A stretch of 64,000 nt of DNA from the NCBI GenBank assembly GCA_018389105.1, contig JACATO010002145.1, forward strand, positions 1-64,000, given 5' to 3'. The position numbers and the translations under genes are program-made. Below are positions 23,001-34,511 of this stretch, piece by piece (the stretch's first letter is position 1; each line of letters opens with the position of its first letter). The stretch comes from Nautilus pompilius. Taxonomy: Eukaryota; Mollusca; Cephalopoda; Nautilida; Nautilidae. The notes under the pieces were generated by a model. The model was given only the letters and a program-made list of their open reading frames with translations, did not search any database and was not told where the DNA came from.

Positions 23001-26000
23001 GTATTATCATAACAACAGACTAAGAAAATTTATCGTAACTATGGTTGCTTCATATGTAAGATGACAGAATAAATCTCTCACCTTATCTACTTTTAGCACA
23101 TCTGCTCTTGATGATGTAATTACTTCAAAATAAATTCCTGCAGATAAAGAGAAAAATCACCAGACTAAGCAGAAACAATATTAAATAATATCTGCTTAGA
23201 AATTGTGTATTTTTAAATGCACTGACTCCATTTAGAGTTATTGTTATCCAGTTTCATATGCATCTACTTAAGTATGGCCCAAGAAAAATGAATAATTTTT
23301 GAAAGATTAAAAAAAAAAAGAAATAAAGAAGTAACAACAAAAGTACTTAGTAATAATTACTATCATGTCCTCAAGGCATTCAATCTGGGTCATATATGGT
23401 GTCTAGCCAGTTAAGGTCACACCTCTCTCAAACACAAAAAATTCTTACCTGCATGTATGAAATAACAATTAACATTTCCCTTGTTGTGTTGTCAGTGGAG
23501 ATAACCCATACATTTGAGACAAGCCTGATAAGAAAGTGTACTGCCGCAGTTATCTGCTAGAGTCTTCCCTATCCTGTGCCACAAGGGGCTTGGTACATCT
23601 AACTTTGGCTGGAAAAGACCAACTAAAATTGCTCATTTTTAGATGTGGGAGGATGGCCAGCTGGTGAAAAAGAGTGGGAAGAAACAGGGAGGCAAGCCAA
23701 ACCAAGCTGAACCCAACTAGGAATTCAATTTGGGCCTTCCTTGGTAGTCCACTAGTCTACTGCTGGACCACTGGCTACACATTATTTCCCTATTGAAATC
23801 AATGTCTTCACAGACTGTTTCTGAATACATTATACACAACTCACACAGCTTAATTAACTAGCAGATCAGTAGATCATCTGGCCCTCATTACTTTTTTGCT
23901 CTTACTTTTGGACATACTGTGTATCTGGTAGGTCTTATCTATTTTTTTTTTTTGTTTGTTTTGTGTGTGTGTGTAGTTTTTCAATATGGGAATGATGGCA
24001 TTTTAGAAACCCAAATAAAAGTTTCATAACTTTAAACCTGGCTACCAATTTTAAAAAAGGCAACAAATTTCTTCCTACTACAACAGTAAAGAACATTGCA
24101 TAGATTTTACCATCTGGGTTTTTAAAAAGTTGTATCAGCACATCCTTTGGGCCATGAATGGTCTCATTCCATTGTCGGTATGCCAAGCTGCTGGTGACTT
24201 TCACTAAATCGGATGACTTCACAATGTTGTGTCCACACTGACGACAAACCAGATACTCTAAATAAAGACAAGTAGACATGTATAACATTCAGGTTCGTCA
24301 GTTAACTGTCCATCGTTTTAAGCATTTGTACTGTTTTTTTTCCCCAACTAGTGTACTGCTTATTGCAATTGTTTGACTGAAAGGTCACAAACTTCTAACA
24401 GAAAAAAAAAAACTTTCTGGTTGAGTCATTCTGAAAAAAAAAATGCACTTAAATGTATTTTTAAATCTTTGAAAAAAAATTTTTTTTAAAAAAAGAGCTC
24501 TCCTATTAAGCATATTTCAAACTTATAAATGTTTGTGCAAGATATGCTTTTAGGCCATAACATCTGTTCAAAACAACAAAAGGCACCTAGCCAGAGGGTT
24601 GAGATAGCTTAACTTTTCCAGTATTGAGGAAGCAACCTGTGCTGGTAGGTAGCTATGATATTACAGTGTCAGGATGACTATTATCTTATGGTTCAAGTGT
24701 GAAAACAGTTAGAATCCGACCAACACCTTAAACATCAAATATAAATGATGTTAATATATTTGTAAAAATGTCATTTTTATATACATATGTATTGAAAGTA
24801 CAGCTTACATATGCAACTACTACTTCTAAGAACACTTCATTAATGGTTGTATAATAATATATTTTACTGACAATAAATTAACGGTGATTTTTTAAGGTTT
24901 CTGTTAGTGACGTTTTTTTGTGCCAAACTTAAAGATAGGTTTTTATTCTCACAAGTAAATAGATGATTGATTCTCCATGGTTTGGCTTAGTAACTAAAGT
25001 ACGTGTCACCTGGTGGCCACTGATGAATCAATGACCTTAATTAACATCATGGCCAACCACTAGGTGTCAAAAGCCAAAGTCACAATTTAAAACAATGGAA
25101 AATTCATTTGATTGTTTGTTGTTGTTTTTTAACATAAGAAAATCAATTTCCAATGTTAAATTTGGTAATTTCTGACGAATTATTCAGTAACAGTAAGAAA
25201 CAATAAACAATCTCTCATTTGTTCACATGTAATGATGATTCTAACACTAACAGTTTCCTATTTAAGAGAAATTTGATTTTCAAAAGATTTCTCTTCTTTC
25301 TTCACCTTAATAAAAACTGTTAAGTCCTTTGATGACAAACTATAATTTTATTTTGCTGGAGGGTGGTGGTTTTTTTGTTGTTTTTTTTTTTAAATAAAAG
25401 GAAATATTATAAACTGATCTTTGACAAAAGTAGCATTGATTTTTGTACTAAGTGGTTTTTGCACATTAATTTTATTTTAGGTTAAGATTGGCTACGTTTG
25501 GTCGGTTAGCCATTGCCCTCCCCTATTTGGAACGCTGGCCGGGTGGTGGCGTGACACCGGAAGCCATACCCAGCACTTAAGGGCCCGGTGTACTCCGACC
25601 TGACAAAGGGGTCCCTCCCTTCCAAGAACTCTTCGTTTGTGTGTTTTTTTTTTTTTTGGTCAGGTGTGTGGGGAAGAAGCCAACCTGGATCCGAGCTCTC
25701 GACCTTAGCGCTGGCGGGAGTGGGCTCCGGTCGGCCTTTATTAATTCTAACAAGCAACTCGATCCGCAGCCTTAGGTTTCCGGCCGAAATTTCCAGTGAC
25801 GGCCAATTCGCGATTATTTGTTTTAATTTTTAATTTTCTCGAAATTAATTAAAAAAGAAAAGAAAAATTCTAAGTTGAACTCCCAAGATTTTCAGACTCG
25901 GAATTAGAACCGGGGGGTGTTTCGCAGCCAGCCGGCCGGACGGGACGGGACGGCCGGTTTCTTACTTAGAGCAAATGCCTACTCGTTCAAAATTTACCTT

Positions 26001-26124
26001 CGTAATCGTCCGCCAAAGCATTAAGGACGTTCGTCAAAGTGTGTGCAAATATTACAGTGAACAGAAATTTCGCGAAACTAAAGCAAACACTCACTGACGC
26101 GACTCTGGCGGAGAGAGGAGCCAT
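19837..26124 (-). CDS. Secreted CULT-domain (cereblon-type) protein, 5 exons, 204 aa
   Basis: CDS joins (minus) 26124-25998, 24257-24111, 23137-23082, 22571-22492 and 20041-19837; phases close to 615 bp. Residues 1-36 look like a signal peptide (hydrophobic run around FLFTVIFAHTLTNVL, probable cleavage at ALA/DDYE). Residues 43-175 are a CULT domain, the fold that binds cereblon's degrons and thalidomide-type ligands. Visible: zinc-type pairs C47-x2-C50 and C128-x2-C131, and the aromatic pocket W117, W123, W137 and F139 in SWFPGFSW and GWSF, matching W380, W386, W400 and F402 of human cereblon. N73 is in a sequon. The Lon-like and DDB1-binding parts of cereblon are absent, so this is the short secreted CULT type, not a ubiquitin ligase receptor. 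Its ligand is unknown. The last intron carries a mariner. Confidence 0.85.
20248..21543 (+). mobile_element. Mariner (DD34D) element, complete ends, defective
   Basis: 1296 bp flanked by TA on both sides, with matching terminal inverted repeats (GGTCTGTCGAAAAAGTATC at the left, its complement at the right). It sits in the last intron of the CULT gene in the opposite orientation. The body is a mariner transposase reading frame (separate entry). Confidence 0.9.
20458..21470 (+). pseudogene. Mariner transposase pseudogene
   Basis: Helix-turn-helix N-terminal half (IKEWYNRFKDGRTLVESD), then the first catalytic Asp in TGDETWVYG, the second in HHDNTPAHS and the third in YSPDMAPPDFWLFPK. Thirty-four residues separate the second and third Asp, the DD34D mariner signature. 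Broken by stop codons at 20479, 20842 and 21030 and by a deletion with frameshift just after ETWVYG (about 20945-20975). It cannot make an active enzyme as it stands. Confidence 0.88.
22492..22571 (-). CDS. CULT gene exon 4 (aromatic pocket)
   Basis: Residues 111-136 plus two bases of W137: AHREDSWFPGFSWTISVCPR then CGFHLG. Holds W117, W123 and the second zinc pair C128/C131. Donor GATG/GTAAGA. Confidence 0.9.
23082..23137 (-). CDS. CULT gene exon 3
   Basis: Only 56 bp: residues 92-110, GIYFEVITSSRADVLKVDK. Acceptor ATCTGCAG, donor AAG/GTGAGA. Bridges exon 2 (phase 1) and exon 4 (phase 0) without a stop and supplies the expected mid-domain strand. Confidence 0.85.
23540..23785 (-). repeat. 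tRNA-derived SINE copy
   Basis: Minus-strand tRNA-like head (GCAGTAGACTAGTGGACTAC, then AATTGAATTCCTAG as B box), followed by TTTTTCACCAGCTGGCCATC and TCCCACATCTAAAAATGAGC. Sits in the CULT gene intron between exons 2 and 3. Confidence 0.6.
24111..24257 (-). CDS. CULT gene exon 2
   Basis: Residues 43-91. EYLVCRQCGHNIVKSSDL gives the first zinc Cys pair, followed by the sequon NET and VLIQLFKNPD, typical of CULT proteins. Acceptor TTTATTTAG, donor GATG/GTAAAA. Confidence 0.88.
25490..25765. repeat. GC-rich segment, possible SINE or relic
   Basis: A GC-rich 270-bp block abruptly inside AT-rich DNA, with a central A/T run (25646-25660) between two GC-rich halves. It lies in the first intron of the CULT gene, between its signal-peptide exon and exon 2. 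No long open frame with family resemblance; origin unresolved. Confidence 0.3.
25998..26124 (-). CDS. CULT gene exon 1 (signal peptide)
   Basis: Minus-strand ATG at 26124-26122 in an A-rich context, 42 codons plus one base, donor GAAG/GTAAAT. Encodes MAPLSARVASVSVCFSFAKF and a continuing apolar run, then ALADDYE; phase 1 matches exon 2 exactly (G/AG gives E43). Confidence 0.78.
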
Positions 26125-26947
26125 TTTTTTTTTTTATTATTTTTTTTTTTTTAGAGCGATGCCTGCTGGGATGGATATTTGTACGGCGACAGAATTGTAT
26201 CGGCTATTCCAGGAATCGGACTCCGGTTTGTCATTTTTTTTTAAAAAAAAAATGGTTATTTACGGCATTTCACGTTCGCTTACGGATCGAGTTGCTGAAA
26301 TAATAAAAAAAAACAAACACTTTAGTGATTTTAATAATCAGGATATTCTGTCCTGAAATGCGTTTTGTTTCCCTGCTTTAATTAAAAGAAATATATATGT
26401 ATACTTTTCCTATTCGAGGGAGTGCGAAAGTAAGTTACATTCACCGAAAACATTTACACCGAGACAGCTGTTCTGGTCAGTGTACATCGGAAAACACGGA
26501 TTCCGGAATATTCTTTTTTTTTCCCAGGTATTTCGAAAAACAGAAGCTGTTTCTCGCGAAAAGTCGCTCGTTCCAGCCGACCATTCAACTCAGACATCCA
26601 AGCCGGCATATTTCAAAATAAGGTTAAATAAATAGGTCAGTCCGCCGCGGTGCCGGCTTGATGACCTTGTTGCGATGATTGACGTAAACCGCGGAGCGGC
26701 GAATGAAAATCGGGGGGTGTGTGCTTTCGGTCCAATCGCCGTCGAGTATTTGAGCACGTGGCTTTGTTGATATTGTCATGCAAGCGCCGCCTCCCAGGAT
26801 CGTACCAAAACAAACCGGCAGAAGTCGCCGCCGGTGCCTGTACTTTGAAGCGAGCCGGACGGGTGGAAGAAGACGACGAGGAGGAGCCCTGCCTAAGCCG
26901 GCGGGATCACGGTTCTTCGCTGTCTGGATGTAGCAGTCCGACAAAGG
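26125..26947. promoter_or_regulatory. Head-to-head promoter interval of CULT and ZNF395-like genes
   Basis: 823 bp separate the two divergent start codons. The part from about 26640 onward is GC- and CpG-rich and runs into the CpG-rich first exon of the plus-strand gene; the part near 26125-26400 is AT-rich with long T runs. An in-frame stop at 26894 precedes the plus-strand ATG. No TATA box is obvious. A shared promoter is an inference from geometry only. Confidence 0.45.
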
Positions 26948-27471
26948 ATGTTCAGCAACAGGCGACTGGCGAAGCGATCCATCGTCGGCACGAAGATCAG
27001 CGCTCCATTGCAAGATGGCCGATACTGTTCGGGGGTCATCCGAGCTCAGCGGTCGGGCAATGACACGGGGAAGTGTAACGCTGTGGGCTCCGCCGTTTAC
27101 GGGGTTCACTTCGACAACGGCGAGGACAGGGACGTGCCGGCCAAGAACCTGGTGGGACCTGGGTTCCAGTCGATCGCGACCGTCGTTCTCAGGGGCGGGC
27201 AGAAGGTGTTTATTACGCTGAACGGTCGCGAAGTGTCCGGCCTGGTGCGGACCCACAACACCCCCACCGGCGAGGTGGTGATCGGGGTCAAGATGCCCAC
27301 CGGCGAGGAGTTCGACATCTCGAAGAGACTGGAGGACGTTCGCCTCCTCGAGAGCCGAAAGTCGGCGAGACTTGTCGATCAGGACACGGATTACTCCAAA
27401 CTGGCGGACTTCCATCCGGAAATTAAAAAACGGACCGTGTCCCACGAGATCGAGGTGCCCGCTAAGGCCGC
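26948..27471 (+). CDS. ZNF395-like exon 1
   Basis: Residues 1-174 plus two bases, in a CpG-rich context. ATG is the first in frame after a TAA at 26894. Ends at GCCGC/GTGAGT in phase 2. Includes the N-terminal Tudor-like domain and the GQKVFITLNGREVSGLV region. Confidence 0.9.
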
Positions 27472-27751
27472 GTGAGTGTGTCGCATTTATCCTACATTCC
27501 CCCGTCCCCCTCGCAAGTGTTGGGGCACCGGTCGTGGTAACATGGCGCCAATCAGAAAGTTTTGGTTTGTCGGAATTTTTCTCTGGTTGGCTGATGTCCT
27601 CCACCTTGCGTCATGTTTTCCATAGCCCGGCTCACGCACCGCCGCCCCCTGTCAACAGATATCGATAATTGTGGAAAGCCGGTTGCTTTTTTTTTGGGGG
27701 GGGGATGAATTATATTATTACCGTTGATATCAATAACTACTGTCAAAACTA

Positions 27752-27785
<34 letters not shown>

Positions 27786-28294
27786 TAATAATAATAATAA
27801 CTGCCTGTATATATTACTGTGCAAGATTCTATGCTACCAGACATGGTTGCTTGATAGTTTCTCACGATTTCCTTAAAATAGAGGCCTCTGGGCGAAACAA
27901 GTGATGGTTATTTACTGGTTTCAGTTGAATCTAGACGCATTTAGCTCCCTTCGCGCTGTGCTTGTCTTGTTTGTTTTGGGGTTTTTTTAAATATCTGAAC
28001 CGGACAGATTTGATACAACACAATGAAGGCCTGCTCTTCCAGTGCTTCCTCTGCGTGCACGCGTTTGTTTGTTTCGCATCCCATTTCTAACCGCATTGGA
28101 AGAAATAGGAAAATTAGGTCACGTGTTAGACTTTTTTTCTTTTTCTTTTTTGCTTGATTTTAAAACCTTGCCTCCCCTTTTTCCCTCCCCCCAAAGGTTT
28201 TCCGTGCTGACCATTTGTCCATTTTTTGTTTGTATCTTAGCATGTAAAAAAAAAAAAAATCTCTTCTGTTATCCGTACATGCGATTTTACTCAT

Positions 28295-28381
<87 letters not shown>

Positions 28382-29891
28382 TATTTTACAGAGTGTATAG
28401 ATGTACGTATGCTAAAAATAAGAAGCAAAATAGGGGTGAAGAAAGTAACTTTTTCCGTTTGTCAATTATTATGTAAATGAATGAGAAAATTTGTAGGTGA
28501 AAGAAAAAAAGAAAGCAGTTATCTCCCCTTTTCATAACCATCACTAACAGCGGCTCATAGGTCATTTGATAAGCGGGATGATGCTACATTTTAAGAGAGG
28601 AAAAATTAAAAAAACAAACCCAAACTTTCTGAAGTCTTTTGGCCGCTGCTGCGCTCTCAGATGGATCGGAATTGTTCTGGCATCGATTTGTTATCATTCC
28701 CTGTGGCGTGAAAATGGAAAGTAATTCGAATTCGGACGGTGCCTTTTCTAATTAATAACGCGACCTAACCTTCTACCGTTTAAAATATTAAAATAATAAT
28801 AATAATAATAATAATTTGCTGTTTGGAACTCTCTTTAAAGGACTACATATACATCATCCAGCCAAACGATATTCGATGGTTATTGAGAATTTTCTTATGA
28901 ACTTTCAGCCTGATTCTGTAACAGCTCTGTCTCCATTCATTTTCCTGCAGCAGGTTTTCTTGCATGTTGCTAAAAATAACCACAGAGTTAATTTAGTTAG
29001 TACGTTATAGAAAACCATAGTTTGCTCTTCTTTGCCTTTTAAAAATCTTCCTTTGTGAATGATTTGTGAAATAACTAGGTTTCTTTCTCTTTTTTTTAAA
29101 TCTACAAAAAAAAAAAAAAATTTTCCGATTATCTAATTCTTTTCTTCCCGTTTAAAATTCAAATAATATTATAATACTAACGTTAGTTAATATGTCTCGC
29201 TGTGTGGTGGTTCCGTAGTTAGTTTACTGCTAAAATCGAAGGCCCGAGTTCGAATCCTGTTCCTTTTGGTTCGGTGTACTTTCCTCCCTGGCATGGCTCC
29301 TGTTTCTTCTTCTCCAGCCGGCCACGTGGGTTGGTTACTCCCACATCTGACAAACGATGAGTTCTAGTAGGGATTTATAGCCCCAACACCATCTCGACCG
29401 ATGCCCACGAGACCATCTTCAGGTTATCCGTGCGAAGTTAGCCTACACGGAAAAATGGCACTCTTCTGTTTTTTACTCCAACTGCGTCATGCGTGCAGGG
29501 CATTTGCTTAGTTAGTAGATTATTAAAAAATGTTCTCCATTAATTAATCGTTTTGTTTCGCATTTCACCCCCCCCCCTGGTCACCTGACAGAACTGAAAA
29601 TTGTACCAGTTATCTCCCCTTAAATATCCTCGCAGGACACACACACACACACCACTCTCTCTCTCTCACACACACATCCCCAACACGCTCTCTCTCTCTC
29701 TTTCACACTTTTCACACACACACACACTCTCTCTCTCTCTCTTTCACACTTTTCACACACACACACACACTCTCTCTCTCTCTCACACTTTTCACTCACA
29801 CACACACCCAACACGCTCTCTCTCTCTCTTTCACACTTTTCACACACCCAACACGCTCTCTCTCTCTTTCACACTTTTCACACACACACAC

Positions 29892-29935
<44 letters not shown>

Positions 29936-30092
29936 CCAACACACTCTCTCTCTTTCACACTTTTCACTCACACTCACACACACACACACCACACACACCC
30001 AACACACTCTCTCTCTTTCACACTTTTCACTCACACACACACACACTCTCTCTCTCACACACACACACCACACACTCTCTCTCTTTCACACT

Positions 30093-30135
<43 letters not shown>

Positions 30136-30180
30136 CTCTCTCTCTCACACACCCCCAACACGCTCTTTCTCTTTCACACT

Positions 30181-30221
<41 letters not shown>

Positions 30222-33200
30222 ATCTCTCTCACACATACACCCAACACGCTCTCTCTCACTCACACACACCCACCCAACATGCTCTCTCTCTCTCTCTCAT
30301 ACACCCATACACCCATACACCCACAGACCTCCACTGACATTTTACATTAGGTAACTTGATATATATATATATATATATATAGCGAGAAGCCAGGAAATGG
30401 CTTTACTCTAGTAACTCACACTGATGCTTGCAGCTAGGTAGGATCATATGTTAAAAAAAGAAAGTTAAAAGAAATGGAATATCTTGGTTTATTTAAGTGG
30501 CAGATTTCCTTAGTCCTGCTCATTGATTTTCCTTTTCTAGATTTAATTTTCATATTGGTATTTAATTATGGCAACATTTCTCTTCTACAAACCTTTAAAG
30601 AATCTGTAGAGCAATTTTAATTTAAATTGTTTTGATTTCTCTATCTGATTCAGTAGTTTCTTCACTTTTAAACAATTTAACAGGAAAATTCTCAACTTCC
30701 AACAAAAAGAAAAATAACCAAAGCAAGCAAATTTAAAGTTATAATATTTGCAAGATCATAGTAAGACATCTGGACAGATGAAGGATGCAATTGGAGCTGC
30801 TGTATGGAGAGCTTGCAGATGCTGCAAGGCCACCGGGATAGCCTAGGCTCAGATTTGAGGAGAACGTTCATCAAGAGCACAAGCTGGGCAGACACAACTA
30901 ACAACAGGCCTCACTCTCTGGCCCTGCATTAATTTGTGCCCAAGGAATGTCGCTTGAGAATTGGATTCTTAGCCACTTGTGACACTGCAGTATGCCACAC
31001 AGCAACTGAGCTGCTTTTGCTGCTTGCATCATTGCCTTTTGAAGTGGACAGCTGCCTAGAACAATAAGAGGCATGAATTATCTTCAGTTTTAGTAAATAT
31101 TTTGACCCAGATGCTTAAGATATAAATCTGGTAAACTTTGGAATGGGTTACCAGTTAAAAATGGAGTCTGTCCATATATAATATCCCATGGCAAGGTCTG
31201 TTTGTTTAGAAGTGTGGTTAACTTATCATCGAGCAAACTTTGACAAACATCTCCATAAATTAATTAAATTTACTTATATTTATGCATATCTGCGTGTGTG
31301 TGTGTGTATATATATATACATGCACCTATTTAAAACTATACAGTCTATAAACTACTGTTGTAGAAATGTTGTGGTTGAACAAAATCAAAGTTTAACATAA
31401 TTAGTATGCTGAGTTGTGTTTTTTGGCTATAGGCAGTATTGGAAGTGTTGCTTAATGTTAATTGTTGCGAAAGTGATCCAACCATTGGATCTTTTAACCA
31501 ACACTGACATTAGTGATAAAAGAAAAAAAGCTGAGAAGTTATATAGAGATAAATGTGATTAAAAAAAGATGTTTAAAAAACATTTTTAAAATTATTACAA
31601 TTAAAAATTGTGCATTTATAAAGTTCTACTTGCTTGTTAAGCGTACCTTGTCACCTGGGAATTCCAATTAATACTTGCTTTTCTCAGGTTATCTTCTGCA
31701 TGTTTTTGGCAAGATAGGGTTAAAAAAAAGTACACTGTTTGCATATATAAGAAATTCTTTTATTTGTTGTTTTAAATGTTGTTGCCTATATTTGCACATT
31801 TGACTTAGGCTGTCTTTTAATCTATGATGGTGCTTAGAAGTTTCCATTTAATTTTTTTATATATATATAAAGCTATTCCCCATCCCTGAAAACTGAAAAG
31901 AAAAATTTGAACTTTTTTTAGCCTGTCATACAAAAACACATCACCTGTTTTTTCAGCACTTCATTATTAATGTTATTAAATCATTCCAATAACAACAACA
32001 ACAAAGAAAAATCAGATTATTCATTGTGATGTTGTTATTACTCTAATCCCCCCCATTTTTTAATCAAGTAGCCTCCCCCTTTCATGTGAATAACTATATT
32101 TTGGACATTTTATTCAGTCACCTTTTGTTGCAGGTAAAGTATTGTGTACTTACTCTGTGGTGGAGCTCCACGTCATTAACTTGACGAAACAATGCTTTGT
32201 TGGAATTGTACGGTGTAGCAAAATATCATAATATGCGTCCACAGTTTTCTTCTGGAAATAAACGGCTTTACGAATGGCAGTAATAGATGGCATCGTTTCA
32301 TATGGAATTTTTTTGCCAAACAAATCAACAGCATCGTTAACAAGATTTACTCAAACTGTATGACCTAATATTTATTCAGATCATTAGTAAGAAACGATAC
32401 TGGATAAACACATATCCTGCTTTCAACGTAAAATAAGTTTCATATTCATGAAAATAGCTGTCACAATAGTTGATTGGGTTTTTAATGTGTTTTTGTTTCT
32501 TTCTTTCTTTCTGCTGGGATAATACATTTTCATTAGCAGTAAAGTGTTGAAAAAGTAGATAACTGTTTCTGGATGGTGTGGTTTGAATTTTGAACACTAA
32601 TGTGTGTGTGTGTGTGTGTGCATCTATATATGTATGTATTATATATACACTGATTGGCTACTTTATTAGGACCTATGGATCCTTTTAGACTTGGACTTGA
32701 GCTGATGCAAATTAGGTTTGATCACATAATAATATGATAGGTGATCCATGTAGAACCGTATATATGTAATTTGGAGAAACACATTTACATTCTGACAGTT
32801 ATGGGGGGAGACATAGATATTAGAGCTTGGTAGAAAAGGGTGGAGAATGTGTCTGCTGTGAAGGATAATTATGGCCATAAACATATAGTGAAAAAAAGAG
32901 GAGAAAGGCAGTTAGACAGGATAGTAAAGTCTAACCATCATCAAACAATAGACCAACTGAGAGAGACATTGGACAGTAGGGTGGTCAGCACTTGCCCCCC
33001 TCCCCCAAGCTGTACCTTATGAAGAATATTGCAACAAATGGATTCTGGCAGTGGAAGAACTTAGCATAAACCACTGGTCTCAATTACCAACACAAAAAAG
33101 TGACCTTGTGTGGTGTAAGGTGTGTATGGTCTGCTGAGTCTCACTTTACCCTTTTTTTTTTTTTTGCATAGTAGGGAGAAGACAGTTTCGATAAAACCAC

Positions 33201-34450
33201 GTTAATCATTGAACTCCTCTTGTGTGGTCCCAACTATCTAGATCTCTGGTAGTGGTGGATTTATGGTTTGGGGCATTATCTGATGGCTGAGCCCTGGACC
33301 TCTTAGTCTCTTTAAAAGGCAGAATGAATGCCAAAGCTTACCTCAGCATCATTTCTGATAAAGTAAGTGTAACCTGACAAGGATGGTTAACTTCCAAGAT
33401 GGCAGCGCTCCTACACACTGTGTCCACATTGCAGTGAACATAACAGAGATTTCAAGTATCTTTCATTGTCAGAACAGGCCCTGGATTTCAATCCAACTGA
33501 GCAACCTGGGACAAAGGGGGACACCTCTTAGGACACCTTCAAGTACCTTGTGGATTTAAGCCATGTTGTATCATGGCTATTACTTGGAATAAAGATGGCT
33601 CAATCCTTTATTAGTTCCCAACAAAGTGGCCAGCCAGTGTGTGCATGTGAATATGTATACATATAAATATATATATATATGGGTATCCTTCGATTTACGA
33701 ATTTTCACCATCATGAAAATCAAGTAACCCAGAAGCTGGTTGTCATACTAAAACACAAACAAGACGAGCAAGTGCCAGTCTGTCTTAATTCGTCACATTG
33801 TGCCGCTGTTGTGAAGTGTTTCCTCATTCTTTTGTAACTTATTTCATCATTCAAGATGTCTAACAAGTGACCTGCTTTGAGCTCAGATGTGGCGGAATTG
33901 AATTATCTCACGCCAAGGAGCTCACAAATGAGGGCCTGTAGAGCTCAATCGAGAAATGGTTACCATGGAAAAAGAAGGCAAAATACACCATCACTTCCAC
34001 CAAAACCGTTGACTACGAAGAGGCTTGCAGAGGCATTCAGCCATGGCCATCTTCAAGGATGACAGTCCAGACATGGAGTTCAGTATTAAGTGTAGCTGCA
34101 TAATGGAAGATGCCATAAGCTGTTATAAGAGCTATATCAGGAGAAAAAGATGTCTCTTGATGCATTCTTCAAACCTCTACCTTCAGCCAGTAAGGAAACA
34201 ACAGATGCTTTCAATAAAGTAATAAATTTGTTAATACAAATGTTTCTTTATTCCATGTTTTTGTTTGTGCTACTTGTAACAGTGTTTTTCATGCTTTATA
34301 GTGAAAGAAAATAATACCTTAGAATGCCACAAATTTTGGGTAAGGACGGATTTCTCACATATTACAAATAATGGGAAAATTGTTTTTGATTTACAAATTA
34401 TCATTTTATGAAATGCTTTCCAGGAATGCATCCCTTTTGTAAATCAAGGG

Positions 34451-34511
<61 letters not shown>

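Noticed and set aside
19837-26124. Calling this gene cereblon (CRBN)
   Set aside because: Only the CULT domain is present and it follows directly on a signal peptide; the Lon-like and DDB1-binding regions are absent.
26159-26356. Plus-strand frame starting MPAGMDICTATELYRLF
   Set aside because: Looks slightly protein-like and sits in a promoter interval, but has a poor donor, long homopolymers and no recognised family.
26624-27604. Minus-strand 326-codon open frame
   Set aside because: It is antisense to the CpG-rich first exon of the ZNF395-like gene, whose plus-strand frame has clear family resemblance; GC-rich exons often leave long antisense frames.
28042-28476. 144-codon plus-strand frame
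   Set aside because: Threonine and asparagine runs come from the ACT/AAT microsatellite.
29601-30350. 249-codon open frame
   Set aside because: Entirely within the CA/CT array; the product would be a His/Thr/Ser/Leu repeat.
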